A stretch of DNA of 64,000 bases from NCBI GenBank assembly GCA_010015805.1, contig ML978135.1, positions 124,001 through 188,000 on the forward strand. The letters are read 5' to 3'. The position numbers and the translations under genes were made by a program. Under the pieces are notes generated by a model. It was not told the DNA's origin. It did no database searches and saw nothing but the letters and a program-made list of their open reading frames with translations. Source of the stretch: Rhizodiscina lignyota. Lineage: Eukaryota; Ascomycota; Dothideomycetes; Aulographales; Rhizodiscinaceae. Below, piece after piece: positions 33,723-44,448 of the stretch. Numbering within the stretch: the stretch's first letter is position 1; every line of letters starts with the position of its first letter.

Positions 33723-36179
33723 ATGGATCCACTCTCTCTCACAGCGAGCATTATCGCGGTTGCTGGTTTCGCCACCCAGTTAATCAAATTGATCAAAACA
33801 ATTCAACACGCCCCGACCGAACTTCTATCCATCTCCAACTCACTTGAAGAGCTCCAACTTGTACTTGCGCAGTGCGAACAAGCTATCGACGGACCAGAAA
33901 GCAATGGATCCGCTCCTGGCCCTGCAACAGAAATTTACGGCGTACTGGAGAGGGCAAAGCAGCAAATCGATCAGGCTAAGGCACTTGTATCCTCGTGTAT
34001 CATGCCGTCGAGATCACGTACTTCGCGTGTCCTTTCACATTACAATTGGTTGAAGACGAAAGAGGCCGTGTTGCGGCTGCAGTGCCAGCTTCAAGACTCT
34101 AAGCAGCACCTCGCTCTCGTACTCGGTGGCATTGGGGTGTCATACACTAGGGAGATTCATATGATGCTCAGCAGTTTCTCTACTGGTACAGAGCGATTTC
34201 AAGCTGAACAGTCACAAAGAGACGATATGATGCTGGCGAGCATGAACGAGCAAAAGATGCTATTTCAACAATTGATCACTACATACGGCGACCGCACTCC
34301 CACCCCTCAACGTTTGCGGACTCGGCATCTCTCCAGATCACAGACTCTTGAGAATACAGTATTAGAGGCTCAGCAAACACCCATTATCGCTCTAAACACC
34401 GTAAGAGCAAGTGGTTGGCGCGCAAGAATAGTATGTCGGCCAGAGTGCCATTGTCGTTGTCACGTTAGGCAAATGTTCAAGATACCGGGGCGACTCCAGA
34501 TACTCTTTGGCGGCCTTTCTGTGGGATACAGCGGGGTTCCGTGGATAACATCTTCTTGCACGGATGATGGATGTCAACAGGATACCCGCCTCGCCGTGAA
34601 CTATCATTTCCCGGCATGGCTATGGCGCAAAGCAGTTTTCGCCTCCATCATCTCCACAGCACTTGCTGGCCCAGAACTGCTCCTAAGAGTCCAGACAACC
34701 ATTCCACATAGCTGTGAAGCCATCAATTGCTGTTATTGGGGCGATATAGACAGACTTCGGCAGCTTTTTGCGGAACGGAAAGCATCCCCGTTTGACTGCA
34801 CTCCAAAAGGACGGTCCCTGCTCTATTTCGCAGTTATGTTAAGAAAATTGAACATTTGTCAACTGCTCATCACTGCCGGAGCAGACGTATATCGAGAAGA
34901 TGCTGTGGGATACAGCCCCATCGACCTTGCGTGGGATATTCGTCGAGAAGCCAAACCCACAAATTCGGACCCTAGTTTCATAGACGCTGTACCCAGTCTT
35001 TTCCCTCCGGATGAAGATCGTCATTCGCAACGTGGATTCAGTCACCTGCACAGGCGGTTGTTGAACTCCCCAAAGCCTGGTTTGGAGGATGAGCTCTGTT
35101 GCTTGCCCAAGGATGCAATCAATTGCACTGACGATCTTGGACGGACGCCTCTCTATCTTGCAGCTAAGCGCAATGATGTCCAGGCCGTTTCCTCTTTGCT
35201 CAGATTTGGAGCAAACCCCAATATATGTACCACTCTCCGCAACAAACACAGATCAACGTTTGACCCGTTCTCTAGCGCAATGCATGCTGCTGCTAGCTTT
35301 GGCCACTTTGACGTCCTACGCCACTTGATAAAGTTTGGAGCTGATCCCAATCTGAGATGCGAATCTCGCAGTACGCCCTTACACCATGTCAGAGATGGAA
35401 GATGTTGCGAGCTCCTCCTTCGTTCTGGAGCTGATATCGAAGCTAAATCTGGTTTTGACCGCACACCACTTATGTCTGCGGCGGGACACCCGGATAAGCT
35501 TGAAACACTCCAGGTGCTATTAGAACACGGCGCGAGCCTTGCTGCAAGGCACAATCATGGGTTAACGGCGCTCATGTTGGCTTCGACAGGAGCCGCGGAG
35601 TTGTTGTTGCAGTATGATTCCGACATCAATGCTTTATGTCCTGACCGCCGTTCTGCTTTAATGCAGGCTATTAGATATTCGCGGGGACCTAAGCTAATCC
35701 GACTACTACTAAGACATGGCGCCGATTATTTAATCGAGGATCGTCGGGGTCAGTCTGTGCTTCACTTAGCCGCGGAATGGGGTACAGTTGAAACGCTTAA
35801 GGTTTTGGCAACCTCAAATCTCAAGGGATTGAACACTGAAAGGCTTGATAACGACGGTAACACAGCAAGAGATCTTGCTGATGCACGTTTACTCAGACCA
35901 AGATACTCCAAGAATCTTGGATGGGCACCGACTTATGGCATAAATGGCAAAAGAGGTGGGGGAGCGCATACTCCATATCAATGGCGAAGAGCATTCGACA
36001 AGCTTCTCGATTCGATCGAACGGAACAACCTGGGAGAAAACAGCATTTACGGCGGGATGCAGCTACTCTTCGCACCGGAAGACGTGTACGAAACAATTAG
36101 CGAGGTGGATGAAAGGAGCTTGGATGACGAGGGTGGCGATGATGATGTCTTCGTTGATGCTCTAGAGAGCCCTGAATGA
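33723..36179 (+). CDS. Fungal STAND N-terminal domain / ankyrin-repeat protein
   Basis: Single exon, 818 aa. The N-terminus (MDPLSLTASIIAVAGFATQL) and about the first 170 residues match the fungal N-terminal domain often found at the front of NACHT/NB-ARC STAND receptors. No P-loop follows; residues about 335-410 and 463-700 instead carry ankyrin repeats (GRTPLYLAAKRNDVQAVSSLL, FGHFDVLRHLIKFGADPN, RTPLMSAAG, GQSVLHLAAEWGTVETL). A Cys/His-rich patch (RPECHCRCHVRQM) and a hydrophobic stretch lie between. The acidic C-terminus (DDEGGDDDVF) ends the protein. Such proteins may act in non-self recognition or signalling, but that is inference. The start at 33723 is chosen because it begins the conserved motif. 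Confidence 0.8.
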   Translation: MDPLSLTASIIAVAGFATQLIKLIKTIQHAPTELLSISNSLEELQLVLAQCEQAIDGPESNGSAPGPATEIYGVLERAKQQIDQAKALVSSCIMPSRSRTSRVLSHYNWLKTKEAVLRLQCQLQDSKQHLALVLGGIGVSYTREIHMMLSSFSTGTERFQAEQSQRDDMMLASMNEQKMLFQQLITTYGDRTPTPQRLRTRHLSRSQTLENTVLEAQQTPIIALNTVRASGWRARIVCRPECHCRCHVRQMFKIPGRLQILFGGLSVGYSGVPWITSSCTDDGCQQDTRLAVNYHFPAWLWRKAVFASIISTALAGPELLLRVQTTIPHSCEAINCCYWGDIDRLRQLFAERKASPFDCTPKGRSLLYFAVMLRKLNICQLLITAGADVYREDAVGYSPIDLAWDIRREAKPTNSDPSFIDAVPSLFPPDEDRHSQRGFSHLHRRLLNSPKPGLEDELCCLPKDAINCTDDLGRTPLYLAAKRNDVQAVSSLLRFGANPNICTTLRNKHRSTFDPFSSAMHAAASFGHFDVLRHLIKFGADPNLRCESRSTPLHHVRDGRCCELLLRSGADIEAKSGFDRTPLMSAAGHPDKLETLQVLLEHGASLAARHNHGLTALMLASTGAAELLLQYDSDINALCPDRRSALMQAIRYSRGPKLIRLLLRHGADYLIEDRRGQSVLHLAAEWGTVETLKVLATSNLKGLNTERLDNDGNTARDLADARLLRPRYSKNLGWAPTYGINGKRGGGAHTPYQWRRAFDKLLDSIERNNLGENSIYGGMQLLFAPEDVYETISEVDERSLDDEGGDDDVFVDALESPE

Positions 36180-36537
36180 GCTTGAAGATCGCATGTGGTG
36201 CGCAACAAATCATTCTGATATCCTGCATACAAAGATTTGCTGTGCAACTGTCGGAGTTCCGATCGAGAGCGAAGTAAGCTGCTTCAATGTCAAGTTTGTA
36301 GACTTGAAGAAAGAAAAGAGATCAAGAAGGAATGAAGAGTATAGGGATGAGGCTTATACTTGGTTACTGCAAAGAGATTGCGACGCTCAGTCATTCCAAT
36401 CATACGGAAGATCAGAGAATATGGACTATTGGGCACAAGCAGCAGAAGAAGAACGCCCTTTAATTGTCACGCCGAGAGGTGATGCGGCGTATATGTTCAT
36501 TAGCTCAATCGAAACCATGAACTAGGACTGAATGCTT
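36180..36537. other. Convergent intergenic region
   Basis: About 0.36 kb between the ankyrin protein (+) and the aldehyde dehydrogenase (-). Nothing recognisable. Confidence 0.4.
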
Positions 36538-38205
36538 TTAGACAGCCATGTTGATGCTGATCGTCTTCTCCTGCAAGTACGCCATAATGCCAGCCTTACC
36601 CAGCTCACGGCCATACCCAGACTGCTTGTAGCCGCCAAAGGGCGTTATGGCGCTCGGGAAGGCCACAGCGTTGACCCCGACAGTGCCAGCTCTGATCTTC
36701 GAAGCCACACGAAGCGCTCTAGAGACGCTGGCGGTATAGACCGCAGCTGTGATTGACCTGTCAACAAGATCCGCGGACCAAAGGAATCCTGGAGAACTCA
36801 CATGCAAGGCCATATGCCGTGTCATTTGCAAGCTTAATGGCTTCTTCTTCAGTCTCGAATGTCTTGATGTTCAAGACTGGGCCAAAGATCTCTTCTCGGT
36901 AGATCTTTGCATCTTCCTTTGGATTCAGGAAAATCGTCGGCTGCACAAAGAAACCCTTCTGCCCTTCGATCTTGTCTCCTCCGACGAGGAGCTCGGCACC
37001 AGATTCAGATTTTCCAGACTGGATGAAAGACATGACGCGGTCGTACTGAAGCTTGTCTGCAAGAGGGCCAAGCATGGTCGTCGGCTCCTTCGGGTTTTGG
37101 AATGCTCCTTCGGCGCCTTTGAACGCTCCTTTGAGTGCCTCGATGAACTTGTCTGCGATCGATTTCTGGACGAATACTCGAGACGTTGCCGCACAAACCT
37201 GAGAAGTATTCATCAGGAACATTTGCGAGTTTCTATCAAGTTGTTCGTCAGCCAAAACAGCTTTGCGAAACATACCATTTTCAGCTTACTGGGAGATAGC
37301 ATTCTCGATGTTAGCGTCCTCGAAAACCACTGCAGGGCTCTTGCCGCCCAGTTCCAGTGTCACCTTCTTAAGATTGCTCTTTGCAGCTGCATCCTGGACT
37401 TTGCGGCCAGTGATTCCGGACCCGGTGAAGCTGATCTTGTCAATATCCATGTGAGCCGAGAGCAACTGACCGGTTGAACCGCCGCCGGAGACGAAATTGA
37501 CGACGCCTGGTGGGAATCCTGCCTCCTTGTACAATTCGGCAACAATCAGCGGTGTAAAAGGAGCCTTCTCGGACGATTTGAAGACGAATGTGTTTCCAGC
37601 CGCGAGAGCTGGAGCCATTTTCCATCCGAGGTAGAGAGCGGTCGCATTCCTAGCTTTGAATGAGAATACAGCAACGTGAATTGATCGAAGTGCAAACAAA
37701 CCAAGCAGCAATGCCCGCACAGACACCAAATGGTTCATATTGGACGATCCTGTAGGTCCCATCTTCCTCTTTGTAGCTTTCTCCGGCAACCTTGTCAGTC
37801 CAGCCTGCGTAGTACCTGTAAGTTGCGACGCAAGCTCCGACAATCATCTTTGCAAAAGCAACCGGCTGGCCAATGCTTTCTGCCTCGATTTGAGCGATCT
37901 CATCAGCCTTAGTTTGAATTAGATCTGCAAACTTCAATAGGCATTGAGCACGCTGGGCTGCTGTGAAGGTCGGCCACGGTCCAGTTTCGAAAGCCTTTCG
38001 AGCGGCAGCCACGGCAGAGTCGACAACTTGCTCATCTGCTACAGGAACTGTTCCGACGACACTTTCATCATATGGAGAGTGGAGCGTAATAGTCTCCTTT
38101 GCATCGGACTCAACGAACTACGAGGAAACGTTAATTAAGAATCTGATAAGCAGAGACGTAGAACTGAACCTCATTGTTGATCCAGTGTCGAGATTCAGGA
38201 GCCAT
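36538..38205 (-). CDS. NAD(P)-dependent aldehyde dehydrogenase
   Basis: Oxidises an aldehyde to the acid. Five exons (38205..38170, 38117..37702, 37649..37290, 37232..36802, 36746..36538) give 483 aa, the normal ALDH size. Key elements: YEPFGVCAGIAAWN (the usual EPxGVxxxIxPWN with Pro replaced by Ala), PALAAGNTFVFKSSEKAP (the cofactor Lys), SFTGSGITGRKV, catalytic Glu in VTLELGGKSP, catalytic Cys in NTSQVCAATSR, and EEIFGPVLNI. The C-terminal GVNAVAFPSAITPFGGYKQSGYGRELG is typical. All four introns (52-57 nt) were set by phase and family alignment; the first donor (GTTCAG) is weak but the joint NNE|FVESD is in frame. There is no organelle targeting signal. Specificity unknown. Confidence 0.9.
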
Positions 38206-39951
38206 GGCTATAGATCTTTCTTTGCTTTTGAGACTATGTTGGTCCACCTTGAGCAGCTTTAAAATTTACAGCTCCTTGCGTCATATAATAGTAAACTGGA
38301 GTAGGTCTCGATTGTTACCACCTTTATAAAGCTAGGCTTAAGGTTCAGCCGGTCACCGGTCACGTGCACTATCCATGCCATGCACTCGGCGATCTTGGAT
38401 ACGGACTTGGACTGCGGTTAGTAATTGATAGTGGCTTGGCTTTAGCTGAGTGAAAAAATAAATAAAGATTAGTCGGTATAATATCCAAAATATGCTGTCC
38501 TGCGTTCTCCTATCGCTTTCCTTTCCCGTTGCTGACATGCGGAATTAATCCCTCGCATTGGCAGTTGCGGAGATCCGGAGACACAAGCGAGGAAGTTGGA
38601 GACTATTTGCTTAAGTCAGCGCAGCAATATCATCTCGCTTGCACTATGTTGACATTCAAAGCTGCATTGTCTACGTTGGTGATATAGTCCGCTGTGAGCA
38701 AGGGCTTGTGGTGTCGCGTTTACCCAAACGGTACACCTGTCGACGATGGGTTAAGACCTGTGCATGAAGATTTAGTCATATTTCTTCAATGCTCTAGAGC
38801 TATCGTCTCATCAGTGTCACCATATCAATCGTCTCAGGTAAGGGTTAAGCTATGCGCCGCCCACTCGGACACATGATCATGACACCGCTGGTAAATTGCG
38901 CTACGAACGCAAATCCCCGTTCTGGAGTCGACCAAAGGCCCACAGAAAACAGCGGTGAATTGAATAATCAACCCAGTGGGGGGCTCTCTTCTCTGATAGA
39001 CAAAGAGTGAATCGAAAAGACGTACCACTATGACTACGGAAATAGTAACCGGTCATTCTAATTACGATAACCACCCAAATCCTCTAGATTAAAAGAGCAA
39101 AAGAGGTGAACGTTAAAAGGATATCTCCGCCCCAAGGCTCCACTCATATATCCGGGGGTCTCCGGCGGTGGTGGTGAGAAGAATGCTACCGCTCCGCTGA
39201 AGCGAAGAGGGAGGCTATACTGCTGAAGACAATGGAAAGACGGCGAAGTCAAGGACAGGCGCCGCGGACGAAATACGGAAGATTGGAAGTTCTTCTTGAA
39301 GTGAGACGAGATAAGCAGGAGAATTTGATATTTGGTAGAGCACGTGACATAGGGTTAGGGTTCAGGGGCAGGGGCAGGGGAGGGATTTCTTGTTCTTTCA
39401 AATTTTTAACTTATTGTTTTTAGTTGCAACATCCCATTATTTGCTCTCGGAGTCGACTTCAAACATCTTTTACGAAGGCGAGCAGTGAAAATGATGGGAT
39501 ACTACAACATATAGCTGTCAGACACAGTGCGCGCCCTACACCACATTTCTCGATAATGGGACTCGCGAGTCACATCCGGAGACTCGTTTCACTCCGTACG
39601 TACTCATGCACTTGAGCATGCTCATTGCGACTGAAGTCTCATACACCATTGAATTCAATAGAATTGCTGCGCGGGTTGGTATCACAGATTATGAATAGCA
39701 TTTCCCGCAAAGCTACGTCAAGTCTTTCCGTGGAACAACTGACGATTTAATAAAGAATCCTTCGAATCACTGTGCTAAAATCTAGCGCCATGAGCACTTA
39801 TCCTTTCGTTTCTTTCTCGCAAAGTCGTTTCGTCTCCGCCGGTACGACCTATCCACGATACGCAGTCCTTAATATCTCGATCTCCTAGCCGACGTTTCTC
39901 TCAGAGGTACTCTACTCTACCTCCCCTCAGGCGCCCAGATGCGTCATCTTC
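38206..39951. other. 1.7-kb intergenic region with G-rich tract
   Basis: No gene is recognised between the aldehyde dehydrogenase (5' end) and the 3' end of the broken 2EXR-like gene. CACGTG palindromes lie at 38361 and 39341, and a six-run G-rich tract at 39352..39384. Open frames are short and have no family features. Confidence 0.45.
39352..39384 (+). repeat. Telomere-like / G-quadruplex-prone G-rich tract
   Basis: The sequence reads two TTAGGG-like units followed by three (CAGGGG) units and a last GGG. This gives six runs of three or more Gs with loops of one to four bases, which should be able to form a G-quadruplex. A CACGTG palindrome sits 6 bp upstream. Confidence 0.6.
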
Positions 39952-40821
39952 TTAGTCTCCTCTGCCTGCAGTGGCCGAAGTTTGAGTTGCGAGGGGACGA
40001 ACAGCAGCTTCCACTACCTCCGCCGCCCGAGCCAGCTTTGCGTAAAACGCTTTGCAGGTACTTTGCTCTGTTCCCTCCAAGCACCAGCAAGTTACCATGT
40101 GGGATTGCTCATGCGGGGCGTAGGGAACGATTGTGAGGCAAGAAAGATCTCGCAGCCTCTGTAATTCTTTGACGATAGGCGTTTCCAGGAGCAGTCCTCC
40201 AATCTGGGCCACTTGCTCATCTGTGTGTTGGAGAATGGCGTCTGCCTTATCAAACTTCCACATGTCGAGCTGGACCCTTAAGAACTTTAGCGACGGAAAC
40301 TTGCCAGCAATGTAGGAGTCGACAAAGGAGTGTAGCTCCTCCACATGGTCGAGCACGCGCCCGTGTGTGCCGAGCCGGATGCATAACTTATTGATGAGCA
40401 GCTGGATGTTTGGACGCAGCTTCATGCAGCTTAGCGGCCCGCAATGTCTAATACACCAGACTGTCTTAGAGCTCCAGAGCCACACAAGAGCATCTGCCCG
40501 AATCTTGTGGCAGACTTGGAAGATCGCTGGATCCGGACATGGGCGACTCATTTCTCTGCCCCACCGCTCCCAGAGCCACTGCTTGTTTCCAGACTCGTCG
40601 TGGCCATGAACTGAAAAAATCTAGACGAGTTTCTCTCTTGCCGAGATATTGATCCGGGCGCCGGGCACAAGTTTGTCATAGATCATGAAGCGTAGCTCCT
40701 GCGGGAGCTGAAGGAATGGAAAGGGCTTGGCTTTTCCCACGCGTCGCAGAAAAGAGATGTCAAACAGAGGGGTATTGGATGCGGTTTGGTGTGCCATTTC
40801 GAATAACGAAGCGTACCTCAT
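39952..40821 (-). pseudogene. 2EXR-type fungal protein gene interrupted by one in-frame TAG
   Basis: The first 66 codons (40821..40624) and the last 222 codons (40620..39952) are in the same frame and separated only by a TAG at 40621..40623. The first part has FPFLQLPQELRFMIYDKL, the F-box-like signature of the fungal 2EXR domain family. The second has QWLWERWGRE, IFQVCHKIRADALVWLWSS and further Leu-rich text typical of the rest of such proteins. Without the stop it would be 289 residues. No GT-AG intron could remove the stop in frame with good sites. A C-to-T change from CAG (Gln) would explain it. Alternatives are sequencing error or stop readthrough. Function of the family is unknown. Confidence 0.65.
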
Positions 40822-41515
40822 GGTGATCTTCAGGAGCGAGTCAGGTGTGGAAAATAGTGTCGAGTCTCTCCTCTTTTGAATGTAACCGAGGGTGGATAAC
40901 AGAAAGAAGAAGGAATCAAAGGAGAAAATGAAAGTTTATATCTAGGAGACACTATGATTGGTGAAGTGATTTCGTGTTGCCATGCATGAGATGTTCGTTT
41001 GCGTTGGCATTCGTGTTGCGATTCGGTGAAATCGCTTTTCTCGAGGTGATTAAGCAGAATTAAGCCTGTGCTGCTTTTTGAACATATATTTTATGTGACA
41101 AAGAGTGTTCAATCAAGGAACACGTACAGGCAGCTATAAGACAGCACATTGCCCATCTAGTTGCTGCGACTTCCGCAACACATAACGGAGTCGTCATTTG
41201 TTTGACGGCTCATTAAACACTCGCGGGTAGGGAAAGTTTCCAGATTATTCACCGACTTCAACAATTTGGGAAGTTGGCACTTCTAGTCACTCCATCAGAC
41301 GTTCAAGTCACGAGTCAACGTTCTTTGACGGGATTGGCGACAAGAATAACATACGAGATTCTTTTATCTACGTCACGTACATTATCCCCAACCAACACCG
41401 TGTGTTCCGCCTCCCCGTAAGGAAAAGTGACACCTCAGTTACCCTTTTGACAGTTGGAATGTCGTCGCTCGTAATATGTACAATGTCCCGTTCCCCACCC
41501 AGTCGGGCATCCCGC
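40822..41515. other. Intergenic, no gene seen
   Basis: About 0.7 kb between two minus-strand genes. Nothing recognisable; it should include the promoter of the 2EXR-like gene. Confidence 0.4.
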
Positions 41516-43198
41516 TCAACCTGTCTTGTCTGGCATGTCCGAGATCGAAATTGTTGGCTCCAGCTGGTCGGGGTATTCCTTTCTCGCGACCTCCCTGGCA
41601 GTCTCGGACGTCATGCAGTGGTAGTTCTTGAAGTCACGGACAGGAACCTTATGCTCGAACATTTCGTCGATCTCTTCGAGTGTTCGTCCTTTCGTCTCGG
41701 GAAGCAAGATGAAAATGAATACTGTAGAGAATGTCAGTAAGCATCGTAAACGACTATGAGTGAGGAGCCGTCAAGGCACGTACCGAACACAATGAAATTT
41801 GCTCCAGCCCAGATGTAACCATACTTGGGGCCCCAATTCAAATCGTCTGGGTTGATGAAGTACGGCGAACAGAACGAGATCAACCAGTTGAAGAAGTAGT
41901 TAAGACCAGTTCCGAAACCAATGGTGGCAACACGCAAGCGCGAAGTGACGACCTCTCCCGCGACTGGCCAGCTCACAGTGCCGATGAAGCCATTGTAGAA
42001 GAAGTAGAACATCAAAGAGAATCCAAGCAACGCACGGCCTGCAGCGAGTGACTGTGGAGCAGCTGTGTATGCGACAGCGATGGCTAACATGCAGCATGAG
42101 CAGCCAATGGCACCGATCATCAACATCCAGCGACGGCCAAAGACTCTCTGTGTCAGAGGCAGACCGACCAGGACGCCGATGAGCCCCATGACGGTGCCGA
42201 GCACGGATGCTTCGAAGGGCTTCTTGAGTCCGGCGGCCTGGAAGAAGAAGGTTCCGAAAGACAGGATGAACCAGAGACCAGTAGCAGCATGGGAGACAAC
42301 GACGCCGACGGAGATGATTGTTCGGCGGAGGTTAGTGCCCCTGAACATGTCGACGATTTCATAGTTGCCCGAAAACTCTTTCTCTGCCTCGATACCACGT
42401 TGCATCTCAACAAACTCTTCGTTGAGCATCTCCGGATTCAGAGAGTCGCCTCGTAGTTTCTTCAGTGCTATCTTTGCCTGCTCTGGTTTGTTCTGCACCA
42501 GCAGCCAACGAGGACTCTCTGGTACAAACAGCATAAGAACGCTGAGCAGTGCTGGAATGGCGAACAGCGAAGCCAATGGAATCTGGTACGAGAGCTTGTT
42601 CAGACGATTCTTTGTGAAGTTATCGCACACGGAGCCGAGAATGCTTCCAATGTTGACCCACAAGCCAAAGAACGACACAATCACGCCACGGAGGTGGGGT
42701 GGTGCAGCCTCGACGGTGTAAACATTCGAGAATGTGATGAAGAATCCATTAGAGATACCCAGGATGATACGTCCAGCGTACAGCCCTCCCAAGGTAGTCG
42801 TTCCAATCTGGACGGCGCATGCAATGAAGGAAATCAGACAAGCCAACCAGATGGCAGGCTTTCGGCCGAATTTAGCAGCGAAAGGAGGCGTGCAGATGGC
42901 TCCAATAATTGTTCCAACATTGAGGAAGGAGCTGATGAGTTGCTGCGGGCCAGTATGAAGGTTCCATCCGGTGACTGACTTTGGATCTTTATAGCCGAAG
43001 ATCTCGAGGAACCCGATCATTGCTTGGAAACCCGCCACAGCATTGGTATCGAATCCATATTGAGCGTTGGCCATAGAAACCTGTAGAGCGTAAGTATCTC
43101 CTCATTCAGAAGCGTATCATTGGATCTCGTACGAATAGACAGATGCCAATACATTTCCAATTCGCCGCCAGGGGCGTGTTGCGCTCTGGACTGTACAT
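41516..43198 (-). CDS. Sugar-porter family MFS transporter
   Basis: Plasma-membrane sugar (or related) transporter. Exons 43198..43133, 43080..41784 and 41721..41516 give 522 aa with twelve predicted TMs. The first exon (MYSPERNTPLAANWKCIGICLF) completes TM1 as CLFVSMANAQYGFDTNAVAGFQAM, so the ATG at 43074 is internal. Signatures: AAKFGRKPAIWLACL (G-R-K loop), GRIILGISNGF, VPESPRWLLVQ (P-E-S-P-R-W) at the end of TM6, and LLPETKGRTLEEIDEMFE (P-E-T-K-G) after TM12; the last needs the 62-nt intron. The Q-Q-x-x-x motif region of hexose transporters appears altered (LWFILSFGTFFF), so the substrate may not be a hexose. It is divergent from the aconitase-like gene. Confidence 0.92.
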
Positions 43199-44448
43199 TC
43201 TGGATGGCCGGTGCTCTTGCTTCTTGACGTGAACAGATGAAGAGTATCAACGTCAAACCTGTTGATGTAGATACCCTCGGAGAATTTCTCGCGCACGACA
43301 GAAGAAAGTGGAGTGGAAGTACGAGAAGACTAAAAATGCGAGCAGACGATCCACTCGCTACATTTCAACGATCTTAGGATGGATATTGACTCGAATCTAG
43401 CTCGCATCTAGAAGCGAATGCGGGGTCCGTGAGCCCAGCTACGAGCACATTTAACCACGGTCTGCCGCCACAGGAGGCATTGATATTGTGAAGGATGCCC
43501 GTCGATGCACAGATGCAGTTGTTTTGCATACGGGGCCATCGTTCCGGGGCTGGACGACAGCTGGGAAGAGCGCGCGCCTGCGGTTCGCTGAGTCGCTAGA
43601 GTGCCGGGCGGCATGTCGCAAACGGATCAAGTACCGACGACAGCAGGCATGCCGCTGCTATGAGGCTCAGACCCTTTGATCTTGGATAAGTGAGATGTTG
43701 TTGCGGGCATGTTGCGGCGAGGATGCCCACACATCGTTTCTTGTTTCAGCAGCTCTCCGTGTTGCAGCGTTGCACTCTTTCAAGGCCCAACAAATTCGAC
43801 CTTCCCGAATCTCTGAAAGCTCCTCGGCGCAATCTCAGAACCTGCATTCTCCCATGCTCTTGTCGAGTTGTCGGCCAGGCACGCAATGCGCGAAGGAGTG
43901 CCAACCTAAGCCCGAGTCAGTCGACAGCAAGCGACAGCAAGGACATGGGATGATCAGCAGCGAATTTAGGTTAAGGTTCTTATGCCGCGCAATTATCCGG
44001 GGAGAGCTGCGGGGACATAAGCAGCCACGGCAACGGGAGCGGCCCCATTCCAACGGCTGGGCGTCGCTTGCTCGCTGGCTGCTCTGCTAGTAACGACACC
44101 ATCCCAGCCCCAAAAGCTTCCGTGCGGATCGCAACTGCCGAGTGCTGTAAGAGAATCCACTCGCCGAATGGTCACGAGAAACTCAGATTGCGAATATGAC
44201 ATCTAGATGTATAGATGCTGTCCCGTGAAGTCGATTGGGCATGTTTCATTGCCTGATATCGAGCAGAGCCCGTCCCAAAGCCCAGCATCTCGAGCTCCAT
44301 TTGAAATTCAAATTCTGCGACACTTTCTCAGTCTCGACGCGTGCGTTTGTTTCTTGCGTTTGTACTTTGCCACATAATTTCATTTTCCGTTACATAGTCG
44401 TTTACCCAGTCTCGTACTACCATCGTACGACCGTCCTTTGGACCCATC
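43199..44448. other. Divergent 1.25-kb promoter region
   Basis: Lies between the sugar porter (-) and the aconitase-like gene (+). No coding exon recognised in either direction; open frames up to 131 codons have no family features. Confidence 0.45.

Noticed and set aside
43695-44090. 131-codon plus-strand open frame upstream of the aconitase-like gene
   Set aside because: Composition is not protein-like, no domain is recognised, and it overlaps other unrelated open frames.
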